DNA of 45,912 bases. It comes from Calorimonas adulescens (GTDB taxonomy: Bacteria; Bacillota; Thermoanaerobacteria; Thermoanaerobacterales; UBA4877). The notes under the pieces were generated by a model. That model saw nothing but the letters and a program-made list of their open reading frames with translations, made no database searches and was not told the DNA's origin. The DNA is taken from assembly GCF_008274215.1 (NCBI RefSeq), contig NZ_VTPS01000021.1:1-45912 (forward strand). The letters run 5' to 3'. Below are positions 24,050 through 33,244 of the stretch, one piece after another; position 1 is the first letter of the stretch, and each line of letters opens with the position of its first letter. Made by a program: the position numbers and the translations under genes.

Positions 24050-25740
24050 CTCACCGTCTTAAAGCCCCTGTACCTGTTAAAAGCTGCTGCGATCTCATAT
24101 CTCCTTGGCCTGGCCATGTTACCCGGGTGCCCCTTAAATGGAGAAATGCATGAAAGGCTGTTCTCGTCAATGTCCGTCAGGACCCTGTCAATCACCTCTC
24201 TTAGAGTAGCCCTGTCATCTATGTACCGGTCCCTGGCATACCGAATTATGTTTGCTATGGCCGCAGTCTGACTGTCATCAGCTATCTGTTCCACCATGCT
24301 CAGGTCCACCGTCTCATATCCCATCCTGATATTTTCAAGGCCCTTTGACTGTATCTTATCCTTATAGCCAGCATTAAGGCTTCTTTTCATGGGTACCCTC
24401 TCCTTAATACAGGTAAAGTCCGGCGCCTTATCACGCTCTCTGAACGACCTTATTTCCTCAGCTATCTCCTTGGCTCTAACAGTGACATCATGCGGCACAA
24501 AACCATCCATCATTATAACCCTGTCGCATACATCAAAGTAATCACCAGCACCACCAAGCACCAGCACAGTTGAGACCCCTTTATTTTCATAAAGCGCCCT
24601 CACACTGTCTAAAAATGGTGTAATTGGCTCCTTCTCTGCGGAGACCAGCCTCTGCATTCTGGCGTCCCTTATCATAAAGTTTGTAGCACATGTATCCTCA
24701 TCCATAAGCAGTAACGAAGTGCCAATCTCCAGGGCCTCAATGATATTTGCTGCCTGGGATGTGCTGCCGCTGGCATTCAATGTGGAAAAAAATCTCGTAT
24801 CCTCCCCGGTCGGTATATTGTTAATGAAAGGCGATATGTCCACATTTTCAATGTATCTTCCATCCTCAGCCCTTATCTTTACTGCATCGTCCACGGTGAT
24901 GACATACTCCCTGCCGTCACCAGGAATATGGTTGTATACACATTTTTCGAGAGCCTTAAGCAGGGTACTCTTGCCGTGGTATCCTCCGCCTACAACGAGT
25001 GTCACCCCTTCGGGTATACCCATACCTGTAATTGTCCCCCTGTGCGGCAACATTATGGATACCCTCATAGTATCCGGAGACCTAAACGGTACAGCATTTT
25101 TAAGCGGCCTCTCACTTATTCCACTCTCCCTCGGAAGTACAGCTCCATCAGCCACAAAGGCTACCAGTCCCATATTACGAAGAACCCTCCTTATATACTG
25201 CTGGTCCTGATACAGATCTATAAAATCCACAGCCTCCTTCCAGTCTATACTCCCAAAGAAAAGTGAATTTTTTACTATACTGGGAATTGTCTCTGTAAAT
25301 ATCTTAACTGCTTCCCTTCCAAGGATTCTACGTCCGGCAGCGGGCAGCCCTACCTCAAACCTTGCCTCTACATACTCCTGTGCAATGTGCATCGATGTCC
25401 TCTCCAGTATCTCCTGCCGGCCACAGTCAATGGATATCAAAAAGCTCCTTCCTGTGCCCCTTCCCCTGGTGTTATATTTATTTATACTTTTTGAAAACTG
25501 CCTTGTGAGATAATCGCTCAAGGCCACCACACTATCCCTGTCAGCTGTATAATCGGGTGGGAACGTCTGAGCCACCCTTACCCTCAACCTTGAAGGCGGT
25601 GCAAAGGGGTCACTCTGTACATGGTCAATATAGAGCAAAAAGCCACCCATGTCGTATTCTCCCTCTATATCCTTATAGGCCTTATAGCCCTTACCATCTA
25701 CTCTATCGAGTGTTTCAACCAGTTCTTCTCTTGTTTTCAT
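24046..25740 (-). CDS. Predicted ATPase of the ABC class (function unknown)
   Basis: A 564-residue soluble protein of the ABC-ATPase family PF09818/COG3044, whose cellular job is not established. GGGYHGKSTLLKALEKCVYN near residue 258 is Walker A; TSLLLMDEDTCATNFMIRDARM near 330 gives Walker B and the following D-rich segment; VSTVLVLGGAGDYFDVCDRVIMMDG lies after it. It has no membrane segments or DNA-binding motif I can name. The ATG at 25740 has GGAGG eight bases before; a GTG five codons upstream has none. It ends overlapping queG, so the two are coupled. Confidence 0.85.
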   Translation of the reverse strand: MKTREELVETLDRVDGKGYKAYKDIEGEYDMGGFLLYIDHVQSDPFAPPSRLRVRVAQTFPPDYTADRDSVVALSDYLTRQFSKSINKYNTRGRGTGRSFLISIDCGRQEILERTSMHIAQEYVEARFEVGLPAAGRRILGREAVKIFTETIPSIVKNSLFFGSIDWKEAVDFIDLYQDQQYIRRVLRNMGLVAFVADGAVLPRESGISERPLKNAVPFRSPDTMRVSIMLPHRGTITGMGIPEGVTLVVGGGYHGKSTLLKALEKCVYNHIPGDGREYVITVDDAVKIRAEDGRYIENVDISPFINNIPTGEDTRFFSTLNASGSTSQAANIIEALEIGTSLLLMDEDTCATNFMIRDARMQRLVSAEKEPITPFLDSVRALYENKGVSTVLVLGGAGDYFDVCDRVIMMDGFVPHDVTVRAKEIAEEIRSFRERDKAPDFTCIKERVPMKRSLNAGYKDKIQSKGLENIRMGYETVDLSMVEQIADDSQTAAIANIIRYARDRYIDDRATLREVIDRVLTDIDENSLSCISPFKGHPGNMARPRRYEIAAAFNRYRGFKTVR

Positions 25741-25779
25741 GTCAAACACCTCCACTTATATAATATTAGAATAAAATAC

Positions 25780-25811
25780 AAAAAAAAGGAAGGATAAGTT
25801 TTATTCCTTCC
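25780..25811 (-). terminator. Rho-independent terminator overlapping the lonB stop codon
   Basis: On the minus strand GGAAGGA and TCCTTCC pair around a ten-base loop that includes the TAA stop of the protease gene, followed by eight T. The stem begins within the last codons of the gene. Confidence 0.8.
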
Positions 25812-28200
25812 TCTCAATACCTCTCACGCTCTCTGCAAACTGTTCCAGCCTTTGCTTTACCAGATAGTTCACCGTACCCACAGGGTAGTTATTATTCTCG
25901 TCTGGCTCCCCTGCAGGCACTCCGGTAAGTATCTCAATCCCCTCGTCTATGGTATGTACGGCATATATATGAAATTCACCCTTTTTCACCGACTCAATCA
26001 CGTCATCGTTAAGACACAGGTTAGCTATATTCTGATATGGTATTATCACGCCTTGACTACCTGTAAAGCCCCTTGCTTTGCAGAGTTTATAAAACCCCTC
26101 TATCTTATAAGTGGCACCGCCAATAGGCTGTATCTCACCCTTTTGATTTACAGACCCTGTTACAGCTATATCCTGCCGTACAGGTAATCCAGAAAGACTG
26201 GACAGTATAGCATAAAGCTCCGTGCTGGATGCAGAATCTCCCTCAATGCCTCCATATGACTGTTCAAAACATATACGTGCCGAAAGGGTCAATGGCTTGT
26301 TTTGTGCAAACTTTGAACCAAGATATCCTGTTATTATCATTACTCCCTTGTCGTGGATGCTGCCGCTCAGTCTGCTTTCTCTCTCAATGTTAACTACGCC
26401 TTCCTTACCAGCATAGGTAGATGCAGTAACCCTTGTAGGTCTTCCAAATGTATAATCACCCAGATCAATTACTGTAAGGGCATTTACCTGACCCACAACC
26501 TTTCCATCTACATCAATCATCAATGTCCCATCAAGTGTGGCCTCTAAAAGCCTCTCCTCATATCTATTAAACCTCTTCTCTTTTTCTCTTATGGCTTTTT
26601 TCACATGTTCTTCTCTCACCACATCACTCCCGCTGTCCGATGCCCACAGGTCTGATTCATGCAACACCTCGGCTATTGCATTGAACCTTGTTGAGAGCTT
26701 CTTCTGGCTTTCCGAGACCCTTGTCGAGAACTCCAGCACGGCAGCTACCCCCGATTTATCAAATGGCCTCAGCCCATGGCTTTCTGTATAACTACCGATA
26801 AATCCAATCATTCTTTTAATATTATCATCATTTAATGGCATGGTATCGTCAAAATCCACAAGTACTTTAAAGTACTTTTCAAAGTCCTCATCACTGCTGT
26901 ACAAAATAGAGTATATAGTCGGGCTTCCTATCATAATTATCTTTACATTTACAGGTATTGGCTCGGGCTTTAATGAACTCATGGAGACAAATCCCAGTCT
27001 GTCCTGCGGCAGTTCAATACGCAGCTCACCCGTTTTCAAAACCCTCTTTATCCCATCCCATACATACGGGTAGGATAACACATCATGGGCCTGAAGGATT
27101 AAATAACCACCATTGGCCCTGTGAAAAGCCCCCGGCTTTATCCTTGTAAAATCAGTGGTTGCTACCCCAAACTCATTAACATACTCCAAACTTCCAAATA
27201 AGTTGCTGTATGTCGGATTATGTTCTATAACAACCGGAGCTCCTTCACTGTTCTCATGATTTATCAGGAGATTGACGCTAAACCTTGTAAAGTAGTCATC
27301 CCTTCTTCCCCTCATTATCATCGCAAACGGGTTATCGCCTTCCTGAACTTCCTGTTCAGGATTTATGAATTCATTCAGGTTGTCCAATATGTCCTCCTGC
27401 ATATTCTCAAAATATTCTTCTACCTTTTTGTTGTCACCATACTTTCGCTTCATATCTTCAATATATTGACCCACTGCAAATAATCCTACTCTTTTGTCCA
27501 GCTGGTTCAGTTCATCCTTCATCTGCTTTTCTAATGCCTGCGACCTTTTGAAGGCATCGGATATCTTTAACTGTAGTTTGTTAAGCCTATCCTCAATCTC
27601 TCTCCTCTCATTCCCACCTAAAGCCTCAAATTCTTCCTGGCTCATCTTTCTTCCATCCACAATCGGGATTGTAACAAAACCCGTCGGGCCTGTCTGAAGG
27701 GCAAAGCCATAATCCTTCGCCGTATCCTTAAGCTCTTCAAGGATCTCCACCCTGGCGTCCTGATACTTTTTAATTATGTTGTTCCTCTGTGATTGATAGT
27801 CTTCACTTTCAAACACCCTTGGTATCTGCGATTTTAATACGGCTGCAAAGTCTTCCATATCTTTTTTAAATCGTATACCCTCGCCAGGCCTAAAGCTCAA
27901 CGCTATCGGCTGGGTGGGTTCTTTAAAATTAAAAACATAGCACCAGTCTTCCGGGACTTTTTCTTTAATAGCCGTCTCTTTAACTATGTGGCGGGCATAA
28001 CTGTTTTTCCCTGTGCCAGTAATCCCTGACATATAGATGTTATAGCCTTTATTTTTCATCCTAAGCCCAAACTGCATGGCTTCCACAGCTCTCTCCTGAC
28101 CTATAATTCCATAGTCCTTGCCAAGCTTTGCTGTGGTCTCAAAGTCAAGGTCTTCAAGGCTGATTCTCTTCTTTAAATCCTCATGGCTCAATTCTTTCAC
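25801..28200 (-). CDS. LonB-type ATP-dependent protease
   Basis: A 799-residue AAA+ protease with AAA_32 and Lon C-terminal domains (COG1067). GLRMKNKGYNIYMSGITGTGKNS near residues 47-69 contains Walker A; a long helical insert with coiled-coil character follows (about 130-290); the LonB AAA part has FHRANGGYLILQAHDVL near 355. The protease domain has catalytic serine in EGDSASSTELYAILS near 660 and lysine in GGATYKIEGFYKLC near 703. No membrane anchor is visible, unlike archaeal LonB. It starts at GTG with GGGGTG upstream. In spore formers related proteases act during sporulation, but that role is only suggested by the spore-protein neighbour. Confidence 0.92.
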   Translation of the reverse strand: MKELSHEDLKKRISLEDLDFETTAKLGKDYGIIGQERAVEAMQFGLRMKNKGYNIYMSGITGTGKNSYARHIVKETAIKEKVPEDWCYVFNFKEPTQPIALSFRPGEGIRFKKDMEDFAAVLKSQIPRVFESEDYQSQRNNIIKKYQDARVEILEELKDTAKDYGFALQTGPTGFVTIPIVDGRKMSQEEFEALGGNERREIEDRLNKLQLKISDAFKRSQALEKQMKDELNQLDKRVGLFAVGQYIEDMKRKYGDNKKVEEYFENMQEDILDNLNEFINPEQEVQEGDNPFAMIMRGRRDDYFTRFSVNLLINHENSEGAPVVIEHNPTYSNLFGSLEYVNEFGVATTDFTRIKPGAFHRANGGYLILQAHDVLSYPYVWDGIKRVLKTGELRIELPQDRLGFVSMSSLKPEPIPVNVKIIMIGSPTIYSILYSSDEDFEKYFKVLVDFDDTMPLNDDNIKRMIGFIGSYTESHGLRPFDKSGVAAVLEFSTRVSESQKKLSTRFNAIAEVLHESDLWASDSGSDVVREEHVKKAIREKEKRFNRYEERLLEATLDGTLMIDVDGKVVGQVNALTVIDLGDYTFGRPTRVTASTYAGKEGVVNIERESRLSGSIHDKGVMIITGYLGSKFAQNKPLTLSARICFEQSYGGIEGDSASSTELYAILSSLSGLPVRQDIAVTGSVNQKGEIQPIGGATYKIEGFYKLCKARGFTGSQGVIIPYQNIANLCLNDDVIESVKKGEFHIYAVHTIDEGIEILTGVPAGEPDENNNYPVGTVNYLVKQRLEQFAESVRGIERKE

Positions 28201-28265
28201 GATATCACCCCATTGTAAATTTGATGATAGTTTATAATATTCGATATTACTCCGAAATTTCCTTT

Positions 28266-28297
28266 AAAAAATATAGGCCGGGTTAATCACCCGGCCT
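28266..28297 (-). terminator. Rho-independent terminator of the spore protein gene
   Basis: A nine-pair stem AGGCCGGGT/ACCCGGCCT with a five-base loop is followed on the minus strand by TATATTTTTT. It separates the small spore protein gene from the LonB gene. Confidence 0.85.
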
Positions 28298-28398
28298 GCC
28301 GTCCTTTGGACCTTTTTCATTACTATCACATCCCTTAATTCATTAATCCTGTTTAAATCTTTCCGACCTGTATCGTCCACCGAATAGCTGATTCACGT

Positions 28399-28656
28399 TC
28401 AAATTTCATTTTTATTCTTTTTTTCACTGTCTTGATTGCCGTCTGTTATATTACTTTTTCTATCCATCTGCTTTTCCGCATACCGTATCATCTTCTTAAC
28501 CATGTGGCCGCCAATTTTGCCGACCTCTCTTGTGGTCATGTTCTCCCAACCTCTCTCCTCAATGTCATCATCCAGGTCCAGCTCTTCTGCTACTTCGTCC
28601 CTAAGATCATCCAGCTCGTCCTCTGATTTTGGATATATCTTTCTCCAGTTAGACAT
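28399..28656 (-). CDS. Alpha/beta-type small acid-soluble spore protein
   Basis: An 85-residue protein that should coat spore DNA. After a very acidic region (EDELDDLRDEVAEELDLDDD), the segment MTTREVGKIGGHMVKKMIRY (about 40-60) matches the conserved C-terminal signature of alpha/beta SASPs. The N-terminal half shows KSEDELDDLRDEVAEEL where these proteins carry the other conserved helix. A charged tail of lysine and asparagine follows. AAAGGAGG precedes the ATG. No convincing sigma-G promoter could be recognised. Its presence is the best evidence that the organism sporulates. Confidence 0.85.
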   Translation of the reverse strand: MSNWRKIYPKSEDELDDLRDEVAEELDLDDDIEERGWENMTTREVGKIGGHMVKKMIRYAEKQMDRKSNITDGNQDSEKKNKNEI

Positions 28657-28852
28657 ATCTCTCCCTCCTTTCTACAAATATTTTCTCCCTTTACCGCAAG
28701 CAATATTAAGGAATTTGATAAAACAGTTGTACCGCACTCCAAAAAACACAGAGGGCACGCTAGGTAAAAACGCCGAAAGCCGCTCAGCATACCCGTGGAT
28801 TTCAAGACCCGATTCATCATTTACTGGCAAAAATATAAAGGGTAAATGCCTT

Positions 28853-29779
28853 TTATAATAATCCCCTTGACTTTAGAAACTCCTTTGCCACATCTGCTGC
28901 ATTCTTTCCTTCACCATCAATCTGATAGTTTAATTTCTGCATGTCTTCATCGGTTATTGAATTGGCCAGCTTATTCAGTACATCAGCTATTTCAGGATGC
29001 TTTTCCAGTACATCGCCTCTTACCAGCGGTGCGGCATAATACGGTGGGAAGAAATGCTTATCATCCTCCAGTATCTTAAGATTGTGAGATACAAGAAGCC
29101 CGTCTGTAGCAAAGGCATCTATTACCTGAACCTCATCATTATCAATAGCAGGATATCTTACACCTGTATCCATGGATTTTACATTTTTAAACTCAAAACC
29201 ATACTTTTCTTTTAATCCAGGATAACCATCTGGCCTCTCTACAAATTCCATAGAGCACCCCAGTACCAACTGGTCAGCTATCTTACCCAGGTCAGAAAAT
29301 GTCTCAATATTGCTTTTATTTGCAAAATCCTCTTTTACGGCTAATGTATATGTGTTATTAAACCCCCATGGTTCAAGCCATACAAGATTCCATTTATCCT
29401 TGTACTCCTTTTTCACTGTTCCATATGCTTCATCCGGGTCTGTAGTGGGTTCCATCTGCAATATATCAACAAGACCCGTGCCTGTATAGTCCATATAGAT
29501 ATCTATCCCATTGTTTGAACTACCTTTTTTAATGCCTTCAAAGCATACATTTGTACCGCCAAGATTTAGTTGTCTCACTACCTTCAGGTCTGTATGCGTT
29601 TCTATCAGGTCTGCCATCATGTGACCAACAATTATCTGCTCTGTAAAGTTTTTGGAGCCAACTACAATAGTATCGCCTGCCGCCGACTGACTGGCGCCAC
29701 CGCCAGATGTACCGCACCCTGCCACTATTGCAGTTAAAAGCAACAAACTACATAGTATCATTATCCTCCCTATACTCAT
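28853..29779 (-). CDS. Glycine betaine/osmoprotectant-binding lipoprotein, second copy
   Basis: A 308-residue substrate-binding protein of the OpuC/OsmF family. Signal peptide ends in TAIVAGC, a lipobox. The mature part begins with [21 protein letters not shown] (split at the NFTEQ motif) and includes the paired elements [21 protein letters not shown] and [16 protein letters not shown]. It is clearly related along its whole length to the protein encoded just upstream, and its ATG overlaps that gene's stop as ATGA. Last gene of the transporter run. The ligand could be glycine betaine, choline or carnitine. Confidence 0.88.
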   Translation of the reverse strand: MSIGRIMILCSLLLLTAIVAGCGTSGGGASQSAAGDTIVVGSKNFTEQIIVGHMMADLIETHTDLKVVRQLNLGGTNVCFEGIKKGSSNNGIDIYMDYTGTGLVDILQMEPTTDPDEAYGTVKKEYKDKWNLVWLEPWGFNNTYTLAVKEDFANKSNIETFSDLGKIADQLVLGCSMEFVERPDGYPGLKEKYGFEFKNVKSMDTGVRYPAIDNDEVQVIDAFATDGLLVSHNLKILEDDKHFFPPYYAAPLVRGDVLEKHPEIADVLNKLANSITDEDMQKLNYQIDGEGKNAADVAKEFLKSRGLL

Positions 29780-30690
29780 ATTAATCCCTCCGTCTGTAAA
29801 AATTCTTTTGCCACCTCATGAGGGTCCATGCCGTCTATATCAACCTTGGCATTGAGCTCAGCCATTTTAGCATCATCAATTTTACCTGCCAGTTTATTTA
29901 TCAAATCCTCAAGACCTGGTATCTCGGATAGTGTATCCTCCCTTACCATTGGTACTGCATAATATGGCGGGAAGAAACGTCTGTCATCTTCTAATATTAC
30001 CAGATCAAATGCAGGTATACGTCCATCGGTTGAAAAGGCAGAAATTACATCAACCTCATCATTCTTTATTGAGCTATACATTAAACCGGGATCCATAGGC
30101 ATAACCTCTTTGAACTTAATCCCGTACTCTTTGCTCCAGCCCGGATATCCATCTGGCCTTTCGCTGAATTCCATAGAACAGCCAAGAACGGCATCAGGAG
30201 CAACTTTGATTAAATCTGAAGCCTTCTCTAAGCCATTAGCATCAGCATAATCTTTCTTTACAGCCATAGCGTACGTATTGTTGAATCCCAGAGGCTCAAG
30301 CCATTTTATTCCCCAGTTTTTGTGGTAATTCTCTTTAACAACGCTGTATGCCTCATCAGGGTCAGTAATGAGATCCTTGTGCAGTATCTGCATCAGACCT
30401 GAGCCTGTATATTCTACAGCAGCATCTATATCACCGTTAGTTATAGCACTGTGTACCACCATCGTACCATTTAGCCCAAGCTTTCTCACCACTTTCACAT
30501 CGGGCATATTCTCTTCCACAAGAGTAGCCAAAAGTTCTCCCATTATAAACCGCTCCGTATAGCTGGCTGAACCAACAATAAACTCCTTTTTGCCAGCAGC
30601 AACATTGTCTGCATTCGTGCCACATCCTGCTAAAACCCCCAATATCAGAACAAGTAAAACAATTACGGATATAAATCCTTTCTTTCTCAA
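29776..30690 (-). CDS. opuCC: Glycine betaine/osmoprotectant-binding lipoprotein, first copy
   Basis: A 304-residue lipoprotein with signal peptide ending LGVLAGC. Family motifs are [41 protein letters not shown] and [16 protein letters not shown]. The start codon is TTG with GAGGGGGAG at good spacing. It is a tandem paralogue of the next gene; the duplicates differ in several residues of the NFTEQ/SYTER segment, which lines the binding cleft in this family, so they may take different solutes. Confidence 0.88.
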   Translation of the reverse strand: MRKKGFISVIVLLVLILGVLAGCGTNADNVAAGKKEFIVGSASYTERFIMGELLATLVEENMPDVKVVRKLGLNGTMVVHSAITNGDIDAAVEYTGSGLMQILHKDLITDPDEAYSVVKENYHKNWGIKWLEPLGFNNTYAMAVKKDYADANGLEKASDLIKVAPDAVLGCSMEFSERPDGYPGWSKEYGIKFKEVMPMDPGLMYSSIKNDEVDVISAFSTDGRIPAFDLVILEDDRRFFPPYYAVPMVREDTLSEIPGLEDLINKLAGKIDDAKMAELNAKVDIDGMDPHEVAKEFLQTEGLI

Positions 30691-30703
30691 ATCTACTCCC
30701 CCT

Positions 30704-31360
30704 CTATTTTTTTAATCCCTTCGGTGTTACACTCCTCTCCATTATGCTCAATATAAAGTCAACAAGCAATGCCAATACCATAGCTGGTATTGCCCCAGAA
30801 ATGATCATTTTGTTGTTAACCATTGATATTCCTCTGTATATCAACTGTCCGAGCCCTCCAGCGCCTATAAGGGCAGCAAGGGTAGTAAGACCAACTGCAG
30901 TTACTGCTGATATTCTTATACCAGCCATTATTACCGGAAGTGCAAGGGGAAGTTGAACCATTCTCATTAGCTGAGCATCTGTCATCCCCATGCCTCTGCC
31001 GGCCTCTATCATAGCCCTATCCACATTGGCCAGGCCGGTATAGGTATTTTTTATTATAGGTAATAGAGAATATAAAAATATCATCACAATCGATGGTATT
31101 GAACCAATACCAAGAAATGGTATTAAAAAACCTAACAGCGCCAAGCTTGGTATTGCCTGTACAGCATTAGCTATTCCTATAACCAATCCAGATATACTAT
31201 CAACCCTTGTTATGAGAATACCAAGAGGGACACCAATCAATATTGCAATTGCCACAGCAATCAATGTAAGATATATATGCTGACCGGTTAAAGTAAATAT
31301 CTGATCTATTCTATCTGACATAAACGTCAGGTATTCATTTATCGTTGCCAATTTTCTCAC
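30704..31360 (-). CDS. opuCB: Osmoprotectant ABC transporter permease
   Basis: A 218-residue inner-membrane permease with about six helices and the binding-protein-dependent signature (EAGRGMGMTDAQLMRMVQLPLALPVIMAG, about 120-148, read in two halves). It is preceded by opuCA with only a few bases between; the start is GTG at 31360 (stop of opuCA overlaps its ribosome binding site) or possibly TTG four codons later. Bacillus OpuC has two different permeases; here only one is present in the run, so the complex would be a permease homodimer. Confidence 0.9.
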   Translation of the reverse strand: MRKLATINEYLTFMSDRIDQIFTLTGQHIYLTLIAVAIAILIGVPLGILITRVDSISGLVIGIANAVQAIPSLALLGFLIPFLGIGSIPSIVMIFLYSLLPIIKNTYTGLANVDRAMIEAGRGMGMTDAQLMRMVQLPLALPVIMAGIRISAVTAVGLTTLAALIGAGGLGQLIYRGISMVNNKMIISGAIPAMVLALLVDFILSIMERSVTPKGLKK

Positions 31361-31363
31361 CCC

Positions 31364-32476
31364 TCACCCAACATATTTCTCTCCAAGGACCTTAACAAGG
31401 CTACTGCGTGTTATAAGACCTTTTAGAATACCGCTTACATCAACTACAGGTACATAACCAATATTATTTTGCGACATCAGCTTTAAGACCTCCACAATTG
31501 AGTCATCCGGATGCACGCTTAAAACATTTCGCGTATATATTTCCTCTAACCTCTTTGCTGTGTCCCATTTTGACCTTATATCATTGGCTGTTGCAATTCC
31601 CAGAAGCTGATTTCTTTCATTTACTATAAGAATACTGTCTACCCCGCTATCATTCATTATCTCCAGGGATTGAGTTAATGTCCTGGATGGCAATGCTTTT
31701 ACAGGATTGTTTATCATTATATCCTCCACTTTAACATACTCAGGCTGCTGCCACATACGTTTCTTCCCTATAAATTCCTCTACAAAGCCATGAGCTGGAT
31801 GCCTGAGTAAATTCTCCGGGGTATCAAACTGCAGCACCTGTCCATCTTTTATTATGCAGATCCTGTCACCAAGCTTTAATGCCTCATCCATATCGTGGGT
31901 TACAAACACGATGGTCTTGTGCAGCTCCTGCTGTAAATTGAATAACTCATCCTGCAACTGAGCCCTTGTAATAGGGTCCAAGGCACTGAAAGGCTCATCC
32001 ATAAGGATCACATCAGGATTTGTAGCCAAAGCCCTGGCGACACCAATCCTCTGTTGTTGGCCACCCGATAGCTCACTTGGGTATCTATCTATATACTCAT
32101 CAGGAGGCATACCGACAAGATCCAAAAGCTCTCTCGCCCTTTCTCTCCTTTTAGACTTGGGCCAGTTCTTAAGGAGAGGGACCAACTCAACATTTTCGCC
32201 AACAGTCATGTGCGGGAATAGTCCTATCTGCTGTATGACATAACCGATATTTCTCCTGAGTTCTATCACATCCATTTTTAATATATCATTATCGTTAATA
32301 TAAATAGTGCCAGATGTGGGTTCTATCAATCTGTTTATCATCTTAAGGCTTGTGGTTTTACCGCATCCACTGGGGCCTATTAGTACAACCAGTTCATTAT
32401 CGTTGATCTCAAGGTTTATACCTTTTATAACCTCTGTATCTCCATAGCTTTTTGCAACATTTTCAAACCGTATCAT
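31364..32476 (-). CDS. opuCA: Osmoprotectant ABC transporter ATPase with CBS domains
   Basis: A 370-residue ATPase with Walker A GPSGCGKTTSLKM near residue 37, signature LSGGQQQRIGVARALA near 135, and Walker B ILMDEPFSALDP near 157. The last 120 residues are two CBS domains (VEDIMINNPVKALPSRT; then NVLSVHPDDSIVEVLKLM), which in relatives bind cyclic-di-AMP or respond to ionic strength. AAGGAG eight bases before the ATG at 32476 fixes the start; the frame extends nine codons further without a site. First gene of the transporter operon, under a promoter with a probable operator. Confidence 0.92.
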   Translation of the reverse strand: MIRFENVAKSYGDTEVIKGINLEINDNELVVLIGPSGCGKTTSLKMINRLIEPTSGTIYINDNDILKMDVIELRRNIGYVIQQIGLFPHMTVGENVELVPLLKNWPKSKRRERARELLDLVGMPPDEYIDRYPSELSGGQQQRIGVARALATNPDVILMDEPFSALDPITRAQLQDELFNLQQELHKTIVFVTHDMDEALKLGDRICIIKDGQVLQFDTPENLLRHPAHGFVEEFIGKKRMWQQPEYVKVEDIMINNPVKALPSRTLTQSLEIMNDSGVDSILIVNERNQLLGIATANDIRSKWDTAKRLEEIYTRNVLSVHPDDSIVEVLKLMSQNNIGYVPVVDVSGILKGLITRSSLVKVLGEKYVG

Positions 32477-32494
32477 AACCTGGTCTCCTTTCTT

Positions 32495-32531
32495 ACAACT
32501 CAATTATATTATAAGAGTTGTCAGTTGTCAA
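32495..32531 (-). promoter_or_regulatory. opuC promoter with inverted-repeat operator, likely BusR target
   Basis: On the minus strand TTGACA (32526-32531) and TATAAT (32503-32508) are 17 bases apart, a near-consensus promoter. The -10 box sits inside a perfect inverted repeat ACAACTC-N13-GAGTTGT (32495-32521), and the left arm is preceded by a second GACAACT copy in direct orientation that overlaps the -35 box. This is where a repressor would bind. The neighbouring BusR-like gene is the natural candidate. Confidence 0.72.
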
Positions 32532-32540
32532 ATTAATACA

Positions 32541-32559
32541 GGCTCCTTCAGTAGGAGCC
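32541..32559 (-). terminator. Possible terminator hairpin at the end of the BusR-like gene
   Basis: GGCTCCT and AGGAGCC pair around a five-base loop and overlap the last codons and stop of the regulator gene. The following minus-strand sequence TGTATTAATTTG is only weakly T-rich, so termination may be partial and the transcript could run into the opuC promoter region. Confidence 0.45.
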
Positions 32560-33171
32560 ATATAAAAACTTCATTGTGTTTTTCAATATGTCCTCATCTC
32601 CAACAAGCACCAGTACATCGCCCTCATTTATCTCATTATATGGCCCTGGAGACAGTATAATGTCATTCCCTCTCCTTATGGCGATAATCGTAGCACCTGT
32701 ATTCTGCCAGAATTTAAGCTCTGTTATACTTTTACCTATAACATGGCTGCCCTTTTTAATCTCAATCTCCACTGGATTGTAAGGGTTGATGTTTTTAAGC
32801 CTGTTTGCATAGTCACTTATCTTCATGATTATCACTTCAAACCGTTCATCCAGTTCTCTTTTTGTTTGCAACAACCTGGAAAGTTCATTCCTTAGCGAAT
32901 CCAGCGTATCCCTCTCATTAAACCTATCTATATATTTATAGGCAGCCTCTTTAGACTTAACAATTATCCCGCTGCCCTGCTCCGATGACACCACTTCCAT
33001 GTCCTCAAGCAGGGATACAGCTCTTCTTATTGTCTCAGGGGATACGTTATAAAGACCGGCAAGATTTGAACGGCCATGGAGCCTTTCCCCTTCTAAAAAT
33101 TCACCCTTAACAATCCTCCGTGCTATATCAAGGGCTATCTGCTGGTATTTAGGCCTTACTATTTCTGTCAT
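32548..33171 (-). CDS. GntR-family regulator with RCK_C (TrkA-C) domain, BusR-like
   Basis: A 207-residue regulator. The N-terminal winged helix (PKYQQIALDIARRIVKGEF, then SNLAGLYNVSPETIRRAVSLL) is of the GntR/YhcF type; a helical linker with coiled-coil character follows (about 85-120); the C-terminal 80 residues are an RCK_C domain (EIKKGSHVIGKSITELKFW ... NEGDVLVLVGDEDIL). This architecture is that of BusR, the cyclic-di-AMP-activated repressor of the BusA betaine transporter in lactic streptococci. Position next to an osmoprotectant transporter supports the same role. The ATG at 33171 has AAGAAGG upstream; an upstream GTG would add 11 residues. Confidence 0.88.
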   Translation of the reverse strand: MTEIVRPKYQQIALDIARRIVKGEFLEGERLHGRSNLAGLYNVSPETIRRAVSLLEDMEVVSSEQGSGIIVKSKEAAYKYIDRFNERDTLDSLRNELSRLLQTKRELDERFEVIIMKISDYANRLKNINPYNPVEIEIKKGSHVIGKSITELKFWQNTGATIIAIRRGNDIILSPGPYNEINEGDVLVLVGDEDILKNTMKFLYGSY

Positions 33172-33221
33172 TTGCATCCTTCTTTCATTATTCCATCTTT
33201 TCACTAATAATTATACTATAT

Positions 33222-33244
33222 AAAAAGAGGACTTAACAGTCCCC
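33222..33244 (-). terminator. Rho-independent terminator of the small unknown gene
   Basis: GGGGACT and AGTCCTC pair (one G-T) around a four-base loop and are followed on the minus strand by five T. The stem starts at the stop codon of the small gene and ends before the BusR-like gene, which therefore has its own promoter (a TATAAT is visible just after the T-run). Confidence 0.75.

Noticed and set aside
28657-28852. A gene on the minus strand between the spore protein and the transporter
   Set aside because: The only open frame there overlaps the spore protein gene in another frame, has no ribosome binding site and no family resemblance.
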